A stretch of 64,000 bases of DNA from Larkinella sp049445795 (GTDB lineage Bacteria > Bacteroidota > Bacteroidia > Cytophagales > Spirosomataceae). A model generated the notes under the pieces. It searched no databases. It saw only the letters and a list, made by a program, of their open reading frames with translations, and was not told where the DNA came from. How positions within the stretch are numbered: position 1 is the stretch's first letter; each line of letters begins with the position of its first letter. Both the position numbers and the translations under genes were made by a program. Below are positions 25,971 to 34,725 of this stretch, piece by piece. Where the stretch lies: assembly GCF_049445795.1 (NCBI RefSeq), contig NZ_JBMSDT010000010.1, positions 124,001 to 188,000 of the forward strand, written 5' to 3'.

Positions 25971-27977
25971 CGGTTCCGTCCAACGGCCGTCTTCTTTGAT
26001 GAGTTCGATGAGTTCATCGACGGCGTGGTCGGCGTGGACTGATTTTTTAATGACCTGCTGGCCGCGATACAGGGAAATTTTGTCTTTCCCAATGCCGACG
26101 TATCCGTAATCCGCGTCGGCCATTTCGCCCGGACCGTTGACGATGCAACCCATAATTCCGATTTTAACCCCTTTCAGATGATCGGTGCGCTTGCGGATCA
26201 TGGCCGTTGTTTCCTGCAAATCGAACAGCGTTCGGCCGCACGACGGGCAGGAAATATACTCGGTTTTTGACATCCGGGTACGAGCGGCCTGCAAAATACC
26301 GAATGCGATGGAATTGTAACGGTGAGCAGTTTGCAATTGTTCCTCCGGTGAGGATTCTGATAACAAGTCGGTGCCTAGCCAAACGCCGTCGCCCAGGCCA
26401 TCGACGAGCAAACCACCGAGGTCGGTGGCTGCGTAAAGTTGAAGCGTGTCGCCCTGGCGGTCCGGGTAACTTCGCAGCGATACGACCGGGCAACTAATGC
26501 CGTGCTGAATCAATTCAACGTACAACCGCCGTAGCTCGGCCATCGCGTGGGCGTTTTCGGTCCGAACCACCAACACCACATGACGGTCTTCCCGCAGCGC
26601 ATCTGCCAATGAATCAGACCAGTCGGAAAGTCGGGCTTGGACGAAATTTAAAAGCGGATGCAGATTGCCAGTTTGTTGACGAAGACTCAAATACCGACTC
26701 GTTTCGAGGAGCGGGAATTTATGAACCGGATCACCAGCCACCAGCCAGGCGGGATAGTCCAGGATCTCTTTCAGCCCATTCGGCAACATGAACGAAGCCG
26801 GTTTCGAGCCCGTGTAAAGATAATCAGCGCCCAGATCGTTCATTCGCCATTTGTCGGGAACCGGCAGGTAGAAGTGGCCGATGGGCCGGAGTTGTTCGTG
26901 CTCGGTCACCACAATACCGGAGTAGTCGGCCACAACGCGGGGCACGTTGATGCCGCCGAAGTTGGCCACTTCGTGGGTTTTCCGGTGCGTGTACTGGAAC
27001 GGATCGATCGGATACGAATCGATGGCCGGAATCGGCGCGTGGCCGCTGCGGTTGGTATACCGGTCAATCAGGGCCTTGGCAACCGGCGCTTCCCGTTCAG
27101 GATCTTCGGTCAGCGATACCCGAACGGTATCGCCCAGGCCGTCTTCCAGCAGTGTTCCGATGCCGACGGCGGATTTGATGCGGCCATCTTCGGCTTCTCC
27201 GGCTTCCGTCACGCCCAGGTGCAGTGGATAGGGTTTCAGTCCTTCCGCATCCAGCCGGTGAACCAGCAGCCGGTACGCTTCTACCATCACCTGCGGGTTG
27301 CTCGACTTCATCGACAGCACGATGTTATAATAATTCTCGTCTTCACAAATTCGCAGGAATTCGAGGGCCGATTCCACCATGCCAAGGGGCGTGTCGCCGT
27401 AGCGGCTCAGAATCCGGTCGGAAAGCGAACCGTGGTTGGTACCGATGCGCATCGCGGTTCCGTACTCCTTGCAAATGCGGACCAGCGGTAAGAATTTATC
27501 GCGGATCCGTTCCAGTTCAGCCGCATACGATGCATCGGTATAATCGATGGTTTCAAACCGTTTGCGGTCGGCGTAATTGCCGGGATTGATCCGGACCTTC
27601 TCGACAATCCGGGCGGCCAGTTCGGCGGCATTCGGCGTGAAGTGAATATCGGCCACGAGCGGAGTCGTGTAGCCCCGGACCCGCAATCCTTTCCGAATGT
27701 TTTCCAGATTTTGGGCTTCCTTGACACTCGGTGCCGTAATTCGGACGTACTCACATCCGGCTTCGATCATCCGAATGGTCTGCTCGATCGAGCCTTCCGT
27801 ATCCATTGTATCCACGGTCGTCATCGACTGAACCCGAATCGGATACGCTGACCCCATCGGCACCGAGCCAATGGAAACCGTAATCGTCTTGCGACGGGCG
27901 TATTCGGTGAGAGATGGGCAATACAAAGCCGGTTTTCCGGCCGAAGAGGGAGTGGGTGGTGTTACCAGATCAAGCAT
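25956..27977 (-). CDS. ispG: (E)-4-hydroxy-3-methylbut-2-enyl-diphosphate synthase, long form
   Basis: 673-residue 4Fe-4S enzyme of the MEP isoprenoid pathway (MEcPP to HMBPP). The TIM-barrel part opens with V-S-I-G-S-V-P-M-G-S and holds R-I-G-T-N-H-G-S-L-S. The C-terminal cluster domain has C-P-S-C-G-R-T and G-C-I-V-N-G-P-G-E-M-A-D-A-D. A middle insertion of about 280 residues separates the halves, as in the plant, Chlamydia and Bacteroidota three-domain forms; E. coli IspG is about 370. TACCTTTG lies 28 nt upstream. The 3' end runs into word-repeat hairpin C, which supplies the last codons. Confidence 0.96.
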   Translation of the reverse strand: MLDLVTPPTPSSAGKPALYCPSLTEYARRKTITVSIGSVPMGSAYPIRVQSMTTVDTMDTEGSIEQTIRMIEAGCEYVRITAPSVKEAQNLENIRKGLRVRGYTTPLVADIHFTPNAAELAARIVEKVRINPGNYADRKRFETIDYTDASYAAELERIRDKFLPLVRICKEYGTAMRIGTNHGSLSDRILSRYGDTPLGMVESALEFLRICEDENYYNIVLSMKSSNPQVMVEAYRLLVHRLDAEGLKPYPLHLGVTEAGEAEDGRIKSAVGIGTLLEDGLGDTVRVSLTEDPEREAPVAKALIDRYTNRSGHAPIPAIDSYPIDPFQYTHRKTHEVANFGGINVPRVVADYSGIVVTEHEQLRPIGHFYLPVPDKWRMNDLGADYLYTGSKPASFMLPNGLKEILDYPAWLVAGDPVHKFPLLETSRYLSLRQQTGNLHPLLNFVQARLSDWSDSLADALREDRHVVLVVRTENAHAMAELRRLYVELIQHGISCPVVSLRSYPDRQGDTLQLYAATDLGGLLVDGLGDGVWLGTDLLSESSPEEQLQTAHRYNSIAFGILQAARTRMSKTEYISCPSCGRTLFDLQETTAMIRKRTDHLKGVKIGIMGCIVNGPGEMADADYGYVGIGKDKISLYRGQQVIKKSVHADHAVDELIELIKEDGRWTEPENEL

Positions 27978-28004
27978 AACCTACAGCGCGTGCGGAAGAG
28001 AGAA

Positions 28005-28012
28005 CAAAGGTA
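28005..28012 (-). promoter_or_regulatory. -7 promoter element for ispG
   Basis: TACCTTTG on the minus strand, 28 nt upstream of the ispG ATG. Confidence 0.6.
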
Positions 28013-28072
28013 CAAAACCATACCGTTTTCCCTGCTTTGTTAGGACTAGAACCCGGTTTTTGACGAAAATGT

Positions 28073-28288
28073 TCAGCCCGGAATGGGTTCAATCCCTACT
28101 GTCACCACATACTTCATCAGAAAGAATGGTCTGCCAAGTGGCTTGTAAGGGAAAGCCTGGAATCCAATGGCGATTTTCAGGTTTATCGGCTCCGAAAAGT
28201 TGTACTGATCTTCCGACTGGACGGGGCACCCGGTTTTGTTGAATGGCTTCCTGACCAACAGTTTGCGTTCATAATCAGAGCTATGCAA
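28073..28288 (-). pseudogene. Possible gene remnant, 71 codons
   Basis: Open frame from TTG 28288 to 28073, bounded upstream by TAA. The peptide (K-L-L-V-R-K-P-F-N-K-T-G-C-P-V ... K-Y-V-V-T-V-G-I-E-P-I-P-G) reads like normal protein and is not antisense to another gene. It has no good start and no recognisable family, so it may be the tail of a decayed gene. The rest of the 27978-28393 gap shows nothing else but the ispG promoter. Confidence 0.35.
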
Positions 28289-28393
28289 GTTGAATTAATT
28301 TGAACACCCCTTGAACACGGCTCTTAATCAACGCGCGCTACCTTTGGCTTCATTCAATAATTTTTCACGCTGCCAATCAAACAACAAATGCTC

Positions 28394-29590
28394 ATGAACC
28401 GGATAAAATCCTTGCTAGTTACGATCCTTTGTACGGGTCTATTCAGTATACCGTCAGCGACGGCTCAGTCTTCCAGAACGGCCGGAAAACCAACCGGGAT
28501 CATCAACATACCGATGGATCCGAGGTACTGGGAGTTTGATTCCAGTAAGGTTGTGTTTTTCACGAATCGGTCGGTAAAGGCTGTGCGGGGAAAAAACAAA
28601 ACCAATTATCAGATTTTTCTCAAGGACCAGCCGTTCACCGACGGTACGATTGAGTTTGACGTTGAACTCATTGGCATGGGGTTTCCGGGAATCAACTTTC
28701 GGATGTCGGCAGATCGAAAGAATAGCGAAAATTTCTACATCAGGTCCTTTGGTCCCGTTTCGCCCGAAGAGCGCTCCACCTTGCAATATGCGCCGATTGT
28801 GAATGGGTTAAGTATGTGGGATCTGGCAGACGAGTATCAGACAGGAGCCATCATCTACCAGGAAGGGTGGAATCATGTAAAGCTTGTTGTTTCCGGTCGA
28901 CAAATGAAAGTCTATGTCAATGACATGAAGGCTCCTGTTCTTCATATTCCTCATTTGGAAGCGAATACGAATACGGGAACCATCTCGCTGACTGGAAATG
29001 TGATCTATGCTAATTTCAAAATTGATCCTGCACGGCCTGAAGGACTACCTGCTGAGTCTGGTTTCAATCCAGTCGCAGCGGACACCCGGTATCTGAGGAA
29101 TTGGCAGGTACATGGGGTCATCGACTTTCCCTTTGGGAAAGACCTTGTCTTCCCACTTCCCAGCATGTATGGGACGCTAACCAAATCCGACATACCGGAT
29201 AGCACGGCCCAATGGGTAACGATTCAGGCTGATCGGAAGGCGATGGTCAATCTGTCTGCCAGGTATGCCGGGGTCGAAAAGGACGGACGCCGACTGGCCT
29301 GGTTAAAGACTACGATTGATTCGGATCGCGTGCAGCAAAAAACCTTGAATCTAGGCTTTAGTGACGAAGTATGGCTCTTTGTGAATGGGCAGATTGTTTA
29401 TGTCGATAAAAATTATTTTGGTACTCCCAACGCGAAGCAAAAAGGCCGATGTACCATTGAGAATGCAACCGTATCAGTACCCTTGAAGCAAGGCAGGAAC
29501 GAATTGCTGGTCGGCTTGGCAAACTATTTTTACGGATGGGGCCTGATTGCCAGATTCGCTGATCTGGACGGAATTAGACTCGCCAGATAG
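28394..29590 (+). CDS. Secreted LamG/concanavalin-like protein
   Basis: 398 residues. A signal peptide ends near S-A-T-A-Q (about residue 24). The first half (about 45-215) looks like a concanavalin-A/LamG or DUF1080-type beta-sandwich: F-T-D-G-T-I-E-F-D-V-E, F-P-G-I-N-F-R, G-W-N-H-V-K-L-V-V-S-G-R and V-Y-V-N-D. The second half is another beta-rich domain, perhaps carbohydrate-binding, with V-W-L-F-V-N-G and G-R-N-E-L-L-V-G. Either Met at 28388 or 28394 could start it. Its composition seems lower in G+C than the flanking genes, and remnants lie on both sides, which suggests transfer. Probably binds a glycan; no catalytic residues recognised. Confidence 0.75.
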   Translation: MNRIKSLLVTILCTGLFSIPSATAQSSRTAGKPTGIINIPMDPRYWEFDSSKVVFFTNRSVKAVRGKNKTNYQIFLKDQPFTDGTIEFDVELIGMGFPGINFRMSADRKNSENFYIRSFGPVSPEERSTLQYAPIVNGLSMWDLADEYQTGAIIYQEGWNHVKLVVSGRQMKVYVNDMKAPVLHIPHLEANTNTGTISLTGNVIYANFKIDPARPEGLPAESGFNPVAADTRYLRNWQVHGVIDFPFGKDLVFPLPSMYGTLTKSDIPDSTAQWVTIQADRKAMVNLSARYAGVEKDGRRLAWLKTTIDSDRVQQKTLNLGFSDEVWLFVNGQIVYVDKNYFGTPNAKQKGRCTIENATVSVPLKQGRNELLVGLANYFYGWGLIARFADLDGIRLAR

Positions 29591-29635
29591 TAAAGGCGGC
29601 ATGTTTGGGCTGTTGAAACGAATGGCTCGGTATTC

Positions 29636-29793
29636 TTAAGCCTTCGTTTCTTCCTCCATCGAATAATCGAGGCCGTTGCCCTTCGCATTCAATAGTTTCC
29701 GCGAGGCCACACGCACGTGACCGGGGGCGTAAGCTACCAGGCAGACGCCCCCACCTGAATCAGTGATGGGGCACCCATTTGTTCGCTAAACTA
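29636..29793 (-). pseudogene. C-terminal remnant of a degraded gene
   Basis: Minus-strand frame ending in TAA at 29636-29638 and open back to a TAG at about 29794-29796. It reads P-I-T-D-S-G-G-G-V-C-L-V-A-Y-A-P-G-H-V-R and then a charged tail (M-E-E-E-T-K-A). The sequence is protein-like and ends naturally, but has no start codon, so it is a 3' fragment. The family was not identified. It sits between the LamG-like gene and the sugar transporter. Confidence 0.5.
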
Positions 29794-29831
29794 ACCGATG
29801 CAGCCGGGTGTCGAAATGATTAATTGACTCA

Positions 29832-31064
29832 TTACCAGTCGGTTTTTTTGTTTCCTGAAAGAGCATAATACAGAATATAGCTCAGTAAAGGCAAAATCAT
29901 GGCATAGGCCATCTTAGGGCTCACGGTATCAGTCAGGTAGCCGTGAAGCAGAGGCAGTAAAGCCCCCCCCGAAATCCCCATGATCAACAGGGCCGAACCC
30001 AGTTTGGTAAACCGCCCCAGTTTATTTAAAGCCAGCGGCCACATGGCGGGCCAGATCGGCGCAATAGCAAAACCCAGCAGGGCAATACAAAGAACGGAGG
30101 TAAAACCGTCGGTCAGTAAGGCTCCTACGGTCAGAATCAAACCGAGACTGGTGCCGAGAACAAGCGATTTTTGCTGGGAAAGAAACCGGGGAATCAGAAT
30201 GATGCCCAAAATGTAACCGGCCAGCATGCCGTACAGGGTGTAGGCTGTAAAATACTTCGCTTCGTCATTCGAGAAGCCCAACGCCGTGCCGTAGTTGATA
30301 ATTGTATCGCCCGAAATTACTTCGACGCCCACGTAGCAGAAAATAGCCAGGACGCCCAGTACCAGGTTGGGGTATTGCCAGATGCTGTTTTTCGTCGCGA
30401 TCCTGGCGGTTGTTGAATCGTTATCATCCTGTTCTTCCGAGACTTCCGGTAGGGTCGAAAACCGGATCAACAGCGCCAGCACTACCAGTACACCCGTCAG
30501 AATCAGGTAGGGTGTCACGACTTTATCCAGCGATTCGGCGGCTGAAATAACATTGCCACCCGTTAATAAAAGACCACCAAATATAAATTGGCTAATAATG
30601 CCGGCCAGTTTATTGGCAACGCCCATGAAACTAATTCGTTGGGCGGCACTTTCACGAGGGCCGAGGATCGTAACGTAAGGATTTGAAGCGGTTTGCAGCA
30701 CTGTTAGCCCAATACCAATCAGAAACAAACCTACCAGAAACAGCGGATAGGAGACCGATTTAGCCGCCGGAATGAAGATGAGCGTACCGACGGCCATAAT
30801 GATCAGGCCTACCGACATCCCGTTTTTAAATCCGGTTTTTCGCAGCAGCCAGGACGACGGAATCGCCATCAGGGTATAGGAAATGAAAAACGCAAATGCT
30901 ACCAGGTTCGAACCGACTGTACTAAGCTGGAACGCCTGTTTGAAAAAGGCAATCAGGACCCCGTTCACCCATGTAACAAATCCGAAAATAAAAAATAACA
31001 TGCCGACGATCAGGAGCGGCCCCAGGTAACTTTTGGTTGAGTTTTGTGTTGCGGTTGGGGTCAT
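29832..31064 (-). CDS. Sugar MFS transporter (FucP/GlcP family)
   Basis: 410-residue inner-membrane proton symporter with about 12 helices. It is of the fucose/glucose/galactose permease group: F-F-I-F-G-F-V-T-W-V-N-G near 19-30, N-L-V-A-F-A-F-F-I-S-Y, L-Q-T-A-S-N-P-Y-V-T-I-L-G near 120-132, and P-I-W-P-A-M-W-P-L-A-L near 327-337. The N-P-Y-V motif is typical of this family. Substrate is most likely a hexose. No catabolic genes are close. A 657-bp gap without a gene lies upstream. Confidence 0.92.
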   Translation of the reverse strand: MTPTATQNSTKSYLGPLLIVGMLFFIFGFVTWVNGVLIAFFKQAFQLSTVGSNLVAFAFFISYTLMAIPSSWLLRKTGFKNGMSVGLIIMAVGTLIFIPAAKSVSYPLFLVGLFLIGIGLTVLQTASNPYVTILGPRESAAQRISFMGVANKLAGIISQFIFGGLLLTGGNVISAAESLDKVVTPYLILTGVLVVLALLIRFSTLPEVSEEQDDNDSTTARIATKNSIWQYPNLVLGVLAIFCYVGVEVISGDTIINYGTALGFSNDEAKYFTAYTLYGMLAGYILGIILIPRFLSQQKSLVLGTSLGLILTVGALLTDGFTSVLCIALLGFAIAPIWPAMWPLALNKLGRFTKLGSALLIMGISGGALLPLLHGYLTDTVSPKMAYAMILPLLSYILYYALSGNKKTDW

Positions 31065-31721
31065 TGTATTGGAGGATTAAGGTGTAAACCAGTCTGCAAT
31101 ATACGAGACAGTTACTCAATATTTTAAAAAAATTTATAAATACGGTTTTTTATTTTGCTCATCCCGAAGTTCTCCGTCAAACCTTATCGTTTACAGCAAA
31201 AACTGGGTTATTGATACATCCCTAACGGTCTCATTCGGCCGGTAAGGCACCTGTCCGAAACGATCGTTCTAAGTCGACGAAGGCCAGATGAGCTTTTTTT
31301 GCTGAACGGTAGTGCCGATCACCACCGCTGGAAACAAGGGGTCAGACGAAACACGGGTTGCTTCTGAACCCAGAAAATGCGGTCGATTCGTTTTCAAATA
31401 GTTCGTTATTTTTGCCCTTATAAAGAATAATTTGTAATAAAACAGAAAAAAGCTGGCTGAACCAAAGAACCCACCAGGAATCTGACCAAACCCAGAATGA
31501 AGGGTCAGTCAATATACGCAAATGGATTATTTCAGGCTATCAGACTCTATTCTTTGAACCAAATCCATGAACACCCTGTTGTCGTTTCAGAACTCACTGA
31601 AATATCTCCAGAAAGCGGTTTTGGCCACCGCTTGACGGCTTAAATGTGTTGCAGACAACCTTTCTGACGACATTTTGGTCGAGACAGTTTCATCAAAAGC
31701 CGGAGCATCGGCGCTGACAGC
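31065..31721. other. Long intergenic region with no convincing gene
   Basis: 657 bp. Contents seen: AT-rich sequence near 31110-31160, a TAnnTTTG element at 31407-31414, and a hairpin AAGCGGT/ACCGCTT at 31613-31633 in the putative queD leader. No frame longer than 60 codons is seen that is not antisense to queD. The roughly 300-nt leader before queD is unusually long for this genome. Confidence 0.5.
31407..31414 (+). promoter_or_regulatory. Possible -7 element for queD-folE
   Basis: TATTTTTG matches TAnnTTTG. It is 308 nt upstream of the queD ATG; no TTG is seen at the expected distance. Confidence 0.35.
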
Positions 31722-32138
31722 ATGCACAAAAAACGGGTAGCGGTGTTCCGCAAAGAACACTTCAATGCGGCTCATCGTCTCCATAATCCGGCCTGGTCGG
31801 AGGAGGAAAATCAACGGATTTTCGGAAAATGCAACAATCCGCACTATCACGGTCACAATTATGAGCTGATCGTCCAGGTAACCGGCGAAGTGAATCCAGA
31901 AACCGGTTATGTGGTGGACATGAAGGTGCTGAGCGACTTGATTAAAACGCATGTGATCGACAAATTTGATCACAAAAACCTGAATCTGGATACCGAAGAA
32001 TTCAAAACCCTCAATCCATCCGCCGAACATATTGCTATTGTCATTTACGATTCGCTGCGCAGTCAGCTTGATTCACCATTGGAATTGAAAATCAGACTTT
32101 ATGAAACCGAACGGAACTTCGTTGAATACCCGGTCTAA
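31722..32138 (+). CDS. queD: 6-carboxytetrahydropterin synthase (PTPS family)
   Basis: 138 residues of the 6-pyruvoyl-tetrahydropterin synthase fold. It turns 7,8-dihydroneopterin triphosphate into 6-carboxytetrahydropterin for queuosine, or a related pterin. Zinc ligands: His18 in F-N-A-A-H-R-L and the two His of H-G-H-N-Y at about 44-46. The catalytic Cys is in F-G-K-C-N-N-P near 37. A Glu near the end (Y-E-T-E-R-N) closes the pterin pocket. The 3' end overlaps folE by 38 nt. Its product follows directly from FolE, so the two work in sequence. Confidence 0.92.
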   Translation: MHKKRVAVFRKEHFNAAHRLHNPAWSEEENQRIFGKCNNPHYHGHNYELIVQVTGEVNPETGYVVDMKVLSDLIKTHVIDKFDHKNLNLDTEEFKTLNPSAEHIAIVIYDSLRSQLDSPLELKIRLYETERNFVEYPV

Positions 32139-32832
32139 CGGCCACCCGCTGAATTACGAGTTGCTGAAAGAGTTGACGGTCGATGAGATTGGGGATGATC
32201 ACCTGGCATCCTCTACCGACACGCCCCTGCGTGAGGATGCATTTGTACTGAGTGATGATGCCAAAATTGATCTAATTGAGGATCATTTCCGGGAAATTAT
32301 GAACATCCTGGGGCTTGACCTGACCGACGACAGCCTGAACGGAACACCGCGACGCGTGGCCAAAATGTACGTAAAGGAAATATTCAGCGGCTTAAATCCG
32401 GCCAAAAAACCGAAAGCCACGCTGTTTGAAAACCGTTATCAATACAGCGAAATGCTGGTGGAGAAAAACATTACGATTCATTCGCAGTGTGAACACCACT
32501 TTGTGCCGATCATCGGTCGCGCGCACATTGCTTACATTTCGAGTGGAAAAGTCATCGGTCTTTCGAAACTAAACCGAATCGCGCAGTATTTTTCCAAACG
32601 CCCCCAGGTTCAGGAACGCTTGACGGTGCAGATTGCCGAAGAATTGAAAAATGTCCTGCGAACGGAGGACGTGGCCGTCGTCGTCGACGCAAAGCATCTC
32701 TGTGTCTCCATGCGTGGCGTTCAGGATGTGAGCAGTTCCACGGTTACGGCACATTACAGCGGCAAATTCAAAACCGACGAAGCTACCCGCCAGGAATTCC
32801 TTCGCTATATCAGCGAAGGAATTAAGAGTTAA
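32101..32832 (+). CDS. folE: GTP cyclohydrolase I
   Basis: 243 residues. It converts GTP to 7,8-dihydroneopterin triphosphate, the first step of folate and queuosine precursors. Zinc-site residues Cys130 and His133 lie in H-S-Q-C-E-H-H-F, and the second Cys is in K-H-L-C-V-S-M-R-G near 200. G-T-P-R-R-V-A-K-M-Y is at 81-90. The N-terminal 55 residues are an extra leader compared with the E. coli enzyme (about 222). ATG 32101 lies inside queD; a TTG at 32161 is the alternative. The last residues G-I-K-S and the TAA are encoded by word-repeat hairpin D. Confidence 0.95.
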   Translation: MKPNGTSLNTRSNGHPLNYELLKELTVDEIGDDHLASSTDTPLREDAFVLSDDAKIDLIEDHFREIMNILGLDLTDDSLNGTPRRVAKMYVKEIFSGLNPAKKPKATLFENRYQYSEMLVEKNITIHSQCEHHFVPIIGRAHIAYISSGKVIGLSKLNRIAQYFSKRPQVQERLTVQIAEELKNVLRTEDVAVVVDAKHLCVSMRGVQDVSSSTVTAHYSGKFKTDEATRQEFLRYISEGIKS

Positions 32833-32936
32833 GAGTTAGGAATTAAGAGTTAAGAGTTAGGAATTAAGAGTTGGCTCTGCACCAGTAGAATGCGTCAGCC
32901 AACTCTTAACTCTTAATTCCTAACTCATAACTCCTA
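32820..32936. repeat. Word-repeat hairpin D (GTTAAGA/GTTAGGA words)
   Basis: Left arm of GAATTAAGAGTTAAGAGTTA words, core TTGGCTCTGC ... AATGCGTCAGCCAA, right arm CTCTTAACTCTTAATTCC and on. It is placed between converging folE and the TIM-barrel gene and supplies the final codons and stops of both. Confidence 0.9.
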
Positions 32937-33855
32937 CTCGTTCGAGGAGGGCTTTGGTTTTTTTGATGCCTTCGTACTCGCTGAGGGTGGAACCTTCGTA
33001 TTCGATGCCAACGATGCCTTTAAAACCGCTGTCTTTGACGATTTTCATCATGCGGGTGTAGTCGGTATCGGTACAATTGCCGTTGGCATCGAAGTCGTGG
33101 GTTTTGGCACTGACCCCTTTGGCAAACGGCATCATCTCCGCAACGCCTTTGTAGCGGTCGTACTCTTCGACGCATTTGCCGCCCCACTCGGAATTGTCAC
33201 TGCGCTTGATGCAGAAGTTGCCGAAATCGGGCAGAATTCCGACGTTTTTCATGTTTACCTGCTTCATCACGCCCGTCAGCCACTGGCCGTTGGAGGAATA
33301 GCTACCGTGATTTTCCACGATGACGTTGATGTTCATGGTTTTAGCGAATTCGCCGAGTTTCCCCAGTCCATCGATGGCCGCTTTCGCTACTTCTTCTTCC
33401 GTTCCGCGCCCGAACGCATTTACCCGGATGGTTTTACAGCCCAGCGTCTTGGCGCATTCGACCCAGGGTTTGTGTTTTTCAACGGCCTCATTGCGCTTGC
33501 TGGTATCCGTATCGCCGAGGTAGCCCTCCCCGTCGATCATGATCAGGTGGTTGCGCACGCCGTTGTCTTTGCAGCGCATCATCAATTCCTTCAAATAGGC
33601 AGCATCTTTCGCTTTGTCTTTGAAAAACTGGTTGACGTATTCGACAATCTCAATGCCGAATTCGTTTTTGGCCAGTGCCGGGAAGTCGAGGTTCGTGATT
33701 TTTTTCTCGTTAAAAAGCGCCTTGTGCAACGACCATTCGGCCAACGAGATTTCGAAGAACGGTTTTTTGGCGGCTGCTTCGACCAGGGCTGGCAAGGAGG
33801 CCGAGAGGGCGGTCAGAGCGCCGAGTTGCTTAAAAAAATGGCGACGTGATGACAT
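32920..33855 (-). CDS. Tat-exported sugar phosphate isomerase/epimerase-like TIM barrel
   Basis: 311 residues. A twin-arginine signal S-R-R-H-F-F-K-Q-L-G with a hydrophobic stretch to A-L-V-E-A-A predicts export in folded form. The mature part is an AP-endonuclease-2-type TIM barrel, as in xylose isomerase-like proteins: E-Y-V-N-Q-F near 71-76, N-V-I-V-E-N-H-G near 175-182, I-L-P-D-F-G-N-F and V-G-I-E-Y-E-G. The Glu, His and Asp positions fit a metal site. Periplasmic sugar isomerase or epimerase is likely; substrate unknown. The last residues (G-V-M-S) and TAG come from hairpin D. Confidence 0.88.
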   Translation of the reverse strand: MSSRRHFFKQLGALTALSASLPALVEAAAKKPFFEISLAEWSLHKALFNEKKITNLDFPALAKNEFGIEIVEYVNQFFKDKAKDAAYLKELMMRCKDNGVRNHLIMIDGEGYLGDTDTSKRNEAVEKHKPWVECAKTLGCKTIRVNAFGRGTEEEVAKAAIDGLGKLGEFAKTMNINVIVENHGSYSSNGQWLTGVMKQVNMKNVGILPDFGNFCIKRSDNSEWGGKCVEEYDRYKGVAEMMPFAKGVSAKTHDFDANGNCTDTDYTRMMKIVKDSGFKGIVGIEYEGSTLSEYEGIKKTKALLERVGVMS

Positions 33856-33985
33856 AAAATTCGATTAAGGTTGGGTGATCCCGGTATCGGGTTTGTAGTC
33901 GGCTGGCAAGATAACGAAAAAGCTTGGCTTGAGCATATCAAGTAATCGTGAGCTTTTCCGGAACGGACTCCGCTAAAAATGCGCC

Positions 33986-34018
33986 AACCCGGTATGGTTC
34001 CTGACGGAATACCGGGTT
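33986..34018 (-). terminator. Hairpin downstream of the 72-residue protein
   Basis: AACCCGGTAT / ATACCGGGTT with a 13-nt loop. It lies just beyond the stop of the small coiled-coil gene on the minus strand. No long T run, so terminator strength is uncertain. Confidence 0.5.
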
Positions 34019-34048
34019 GGATAGGTGGATCAGGCAACTTGCTGGACG

Positions 34049-34267
34049 TCAAACCGTCTGAAGTTGCTGTTCCAGGTCCCTGATCTGGGTCAGATTCATT
34101 TCATAAATTTTTTCCTGTCGGGCAATTTCATTCAATTTCGTTTGAACGATTTCGGGAGCGGTTGTCGGTGACTGAAGCAGGGGCGATCTTTTCAAATTGG
34201 AGATCATAACCGCCAACGCATTAGTTTCCCGCTTCAGACGGGCTAAACGGTCTGTTAGATTATCCAT
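34049..34267 (-). CDS. Small coiled-coil protein
   Basis: 72 residues, not recognised. Two helical heptad-like segments (L-T-D-R-L-A-R-L-K-R-E-T-N-A-L at 4-18 and I-A-R-Q-E-K-I-Y-E-M-N-L-T-Q-I near 48-62, then D-L-E-Q-Q-L) are separated by a Pro/Ser linker (S-P-L-L-Q-S-P-T-T-A-P). No membrane segment. A hairpin follows it. Codon use looks ordinary. Probably a real small gene, perhaps a regulator or structural adaptor, but nothing identifies the role. Confidence 0.6.
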   Translation of the reverse strand: MDNLTDRLARLKRETNALAVMISNLKRSPLLQSPTTAPEIVQTKLNEIARQEKIYEMNLTQIRDLEQQLQTV

Positions 34268-34568
34268 TTGTTTTTTCCTATTAGTTACCTACATACTTTG
34301 TCGCTAGTTTACACAATTTCTTTAAAAAGTGCAACAGGGGTAGGAGTGAATTTGGAGAAAAAGCTGTTTTGAAAAATTCAAAGGTAGCCATTGCAATCAG
34401 GCAAAAATCGCTAAGGAATGGTCATAGCGATTTACTACTATTCTGTTCAAAAAAAAATTATAAAAATACTTTCAAAATGCTTGGTCGTTCGGAACTATTT
34501 TGTAATTTTCGGTGAGAATTTAGTGCTCAAATGAGATACTTAATTCAGGTTGTATTCATATCCCGGTT

Positions 34569-34610
34569 AAAAAGGCCCTTCCTAGCAACGGAGAGGGCCT
34601 TTTTCCTTTT
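34569..34610 (+). terminator. Intrinsic terminator without an obvious upstream gene
   Basis: AAAAAGGCCCT / AGGGCCTTTTT stem with a 14-nt loop and T-rich tail. The A-run on the left means it can work on either strand. Confidence 0.8.
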
Positions 34611-34712
34611 TTAAGCCTCTACCAGACGAATTTTTCGATTCAGTTCGACACAAAAACATAGGCCATTCACTGGTTCTGCACCGGTTGCTGCCGACTGTTG
34701 AGGATTTCTCGT

Positions 34713-34720
34713 TACTTTTG
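34713..34720 (+). promoter_or_regulatory. -7 promoter element for the nudix gene
   Basis: TACTTTTG, ending five bases before the ATG at 34726. The transcript would be leaderless or nearly so. Confidence 0.6.
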
Positions 34721-34725
34721 CTTTT

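Larger units (their letters stand above)
34268..34725. other. Intergenic region with a terminator-like hairpin and the nudix promoter
   Basis: 458 bp with no gene. It holds AT-rich sequence (34300-34550), a hairpin at 34569-34610 and the TACTTTTG at 34713-34720. Nothing upstream on the plus strand would need this terminator, unless an unrecognised short transcript exists between 34300 and 34570. Confidence 0.5.

Noticed and set aside
26658..27491. 277-codon plus-strand frame
   Set aside because: Antisense to ispG, which has clear catalytic motifs; repetitive His/Arg/Val-rich peptide typical of a shadow frame.
32820..32936. CRISPR array
   Set aside because: Repeated words are 7-8 nt without unique spacers of constant length, and the second half is the inverse of the first; no cas genes.
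33097..33849. 250-codon plus-strand frame
   Set aside because: Antisense to the Tat-exported TIM-barrel gene.
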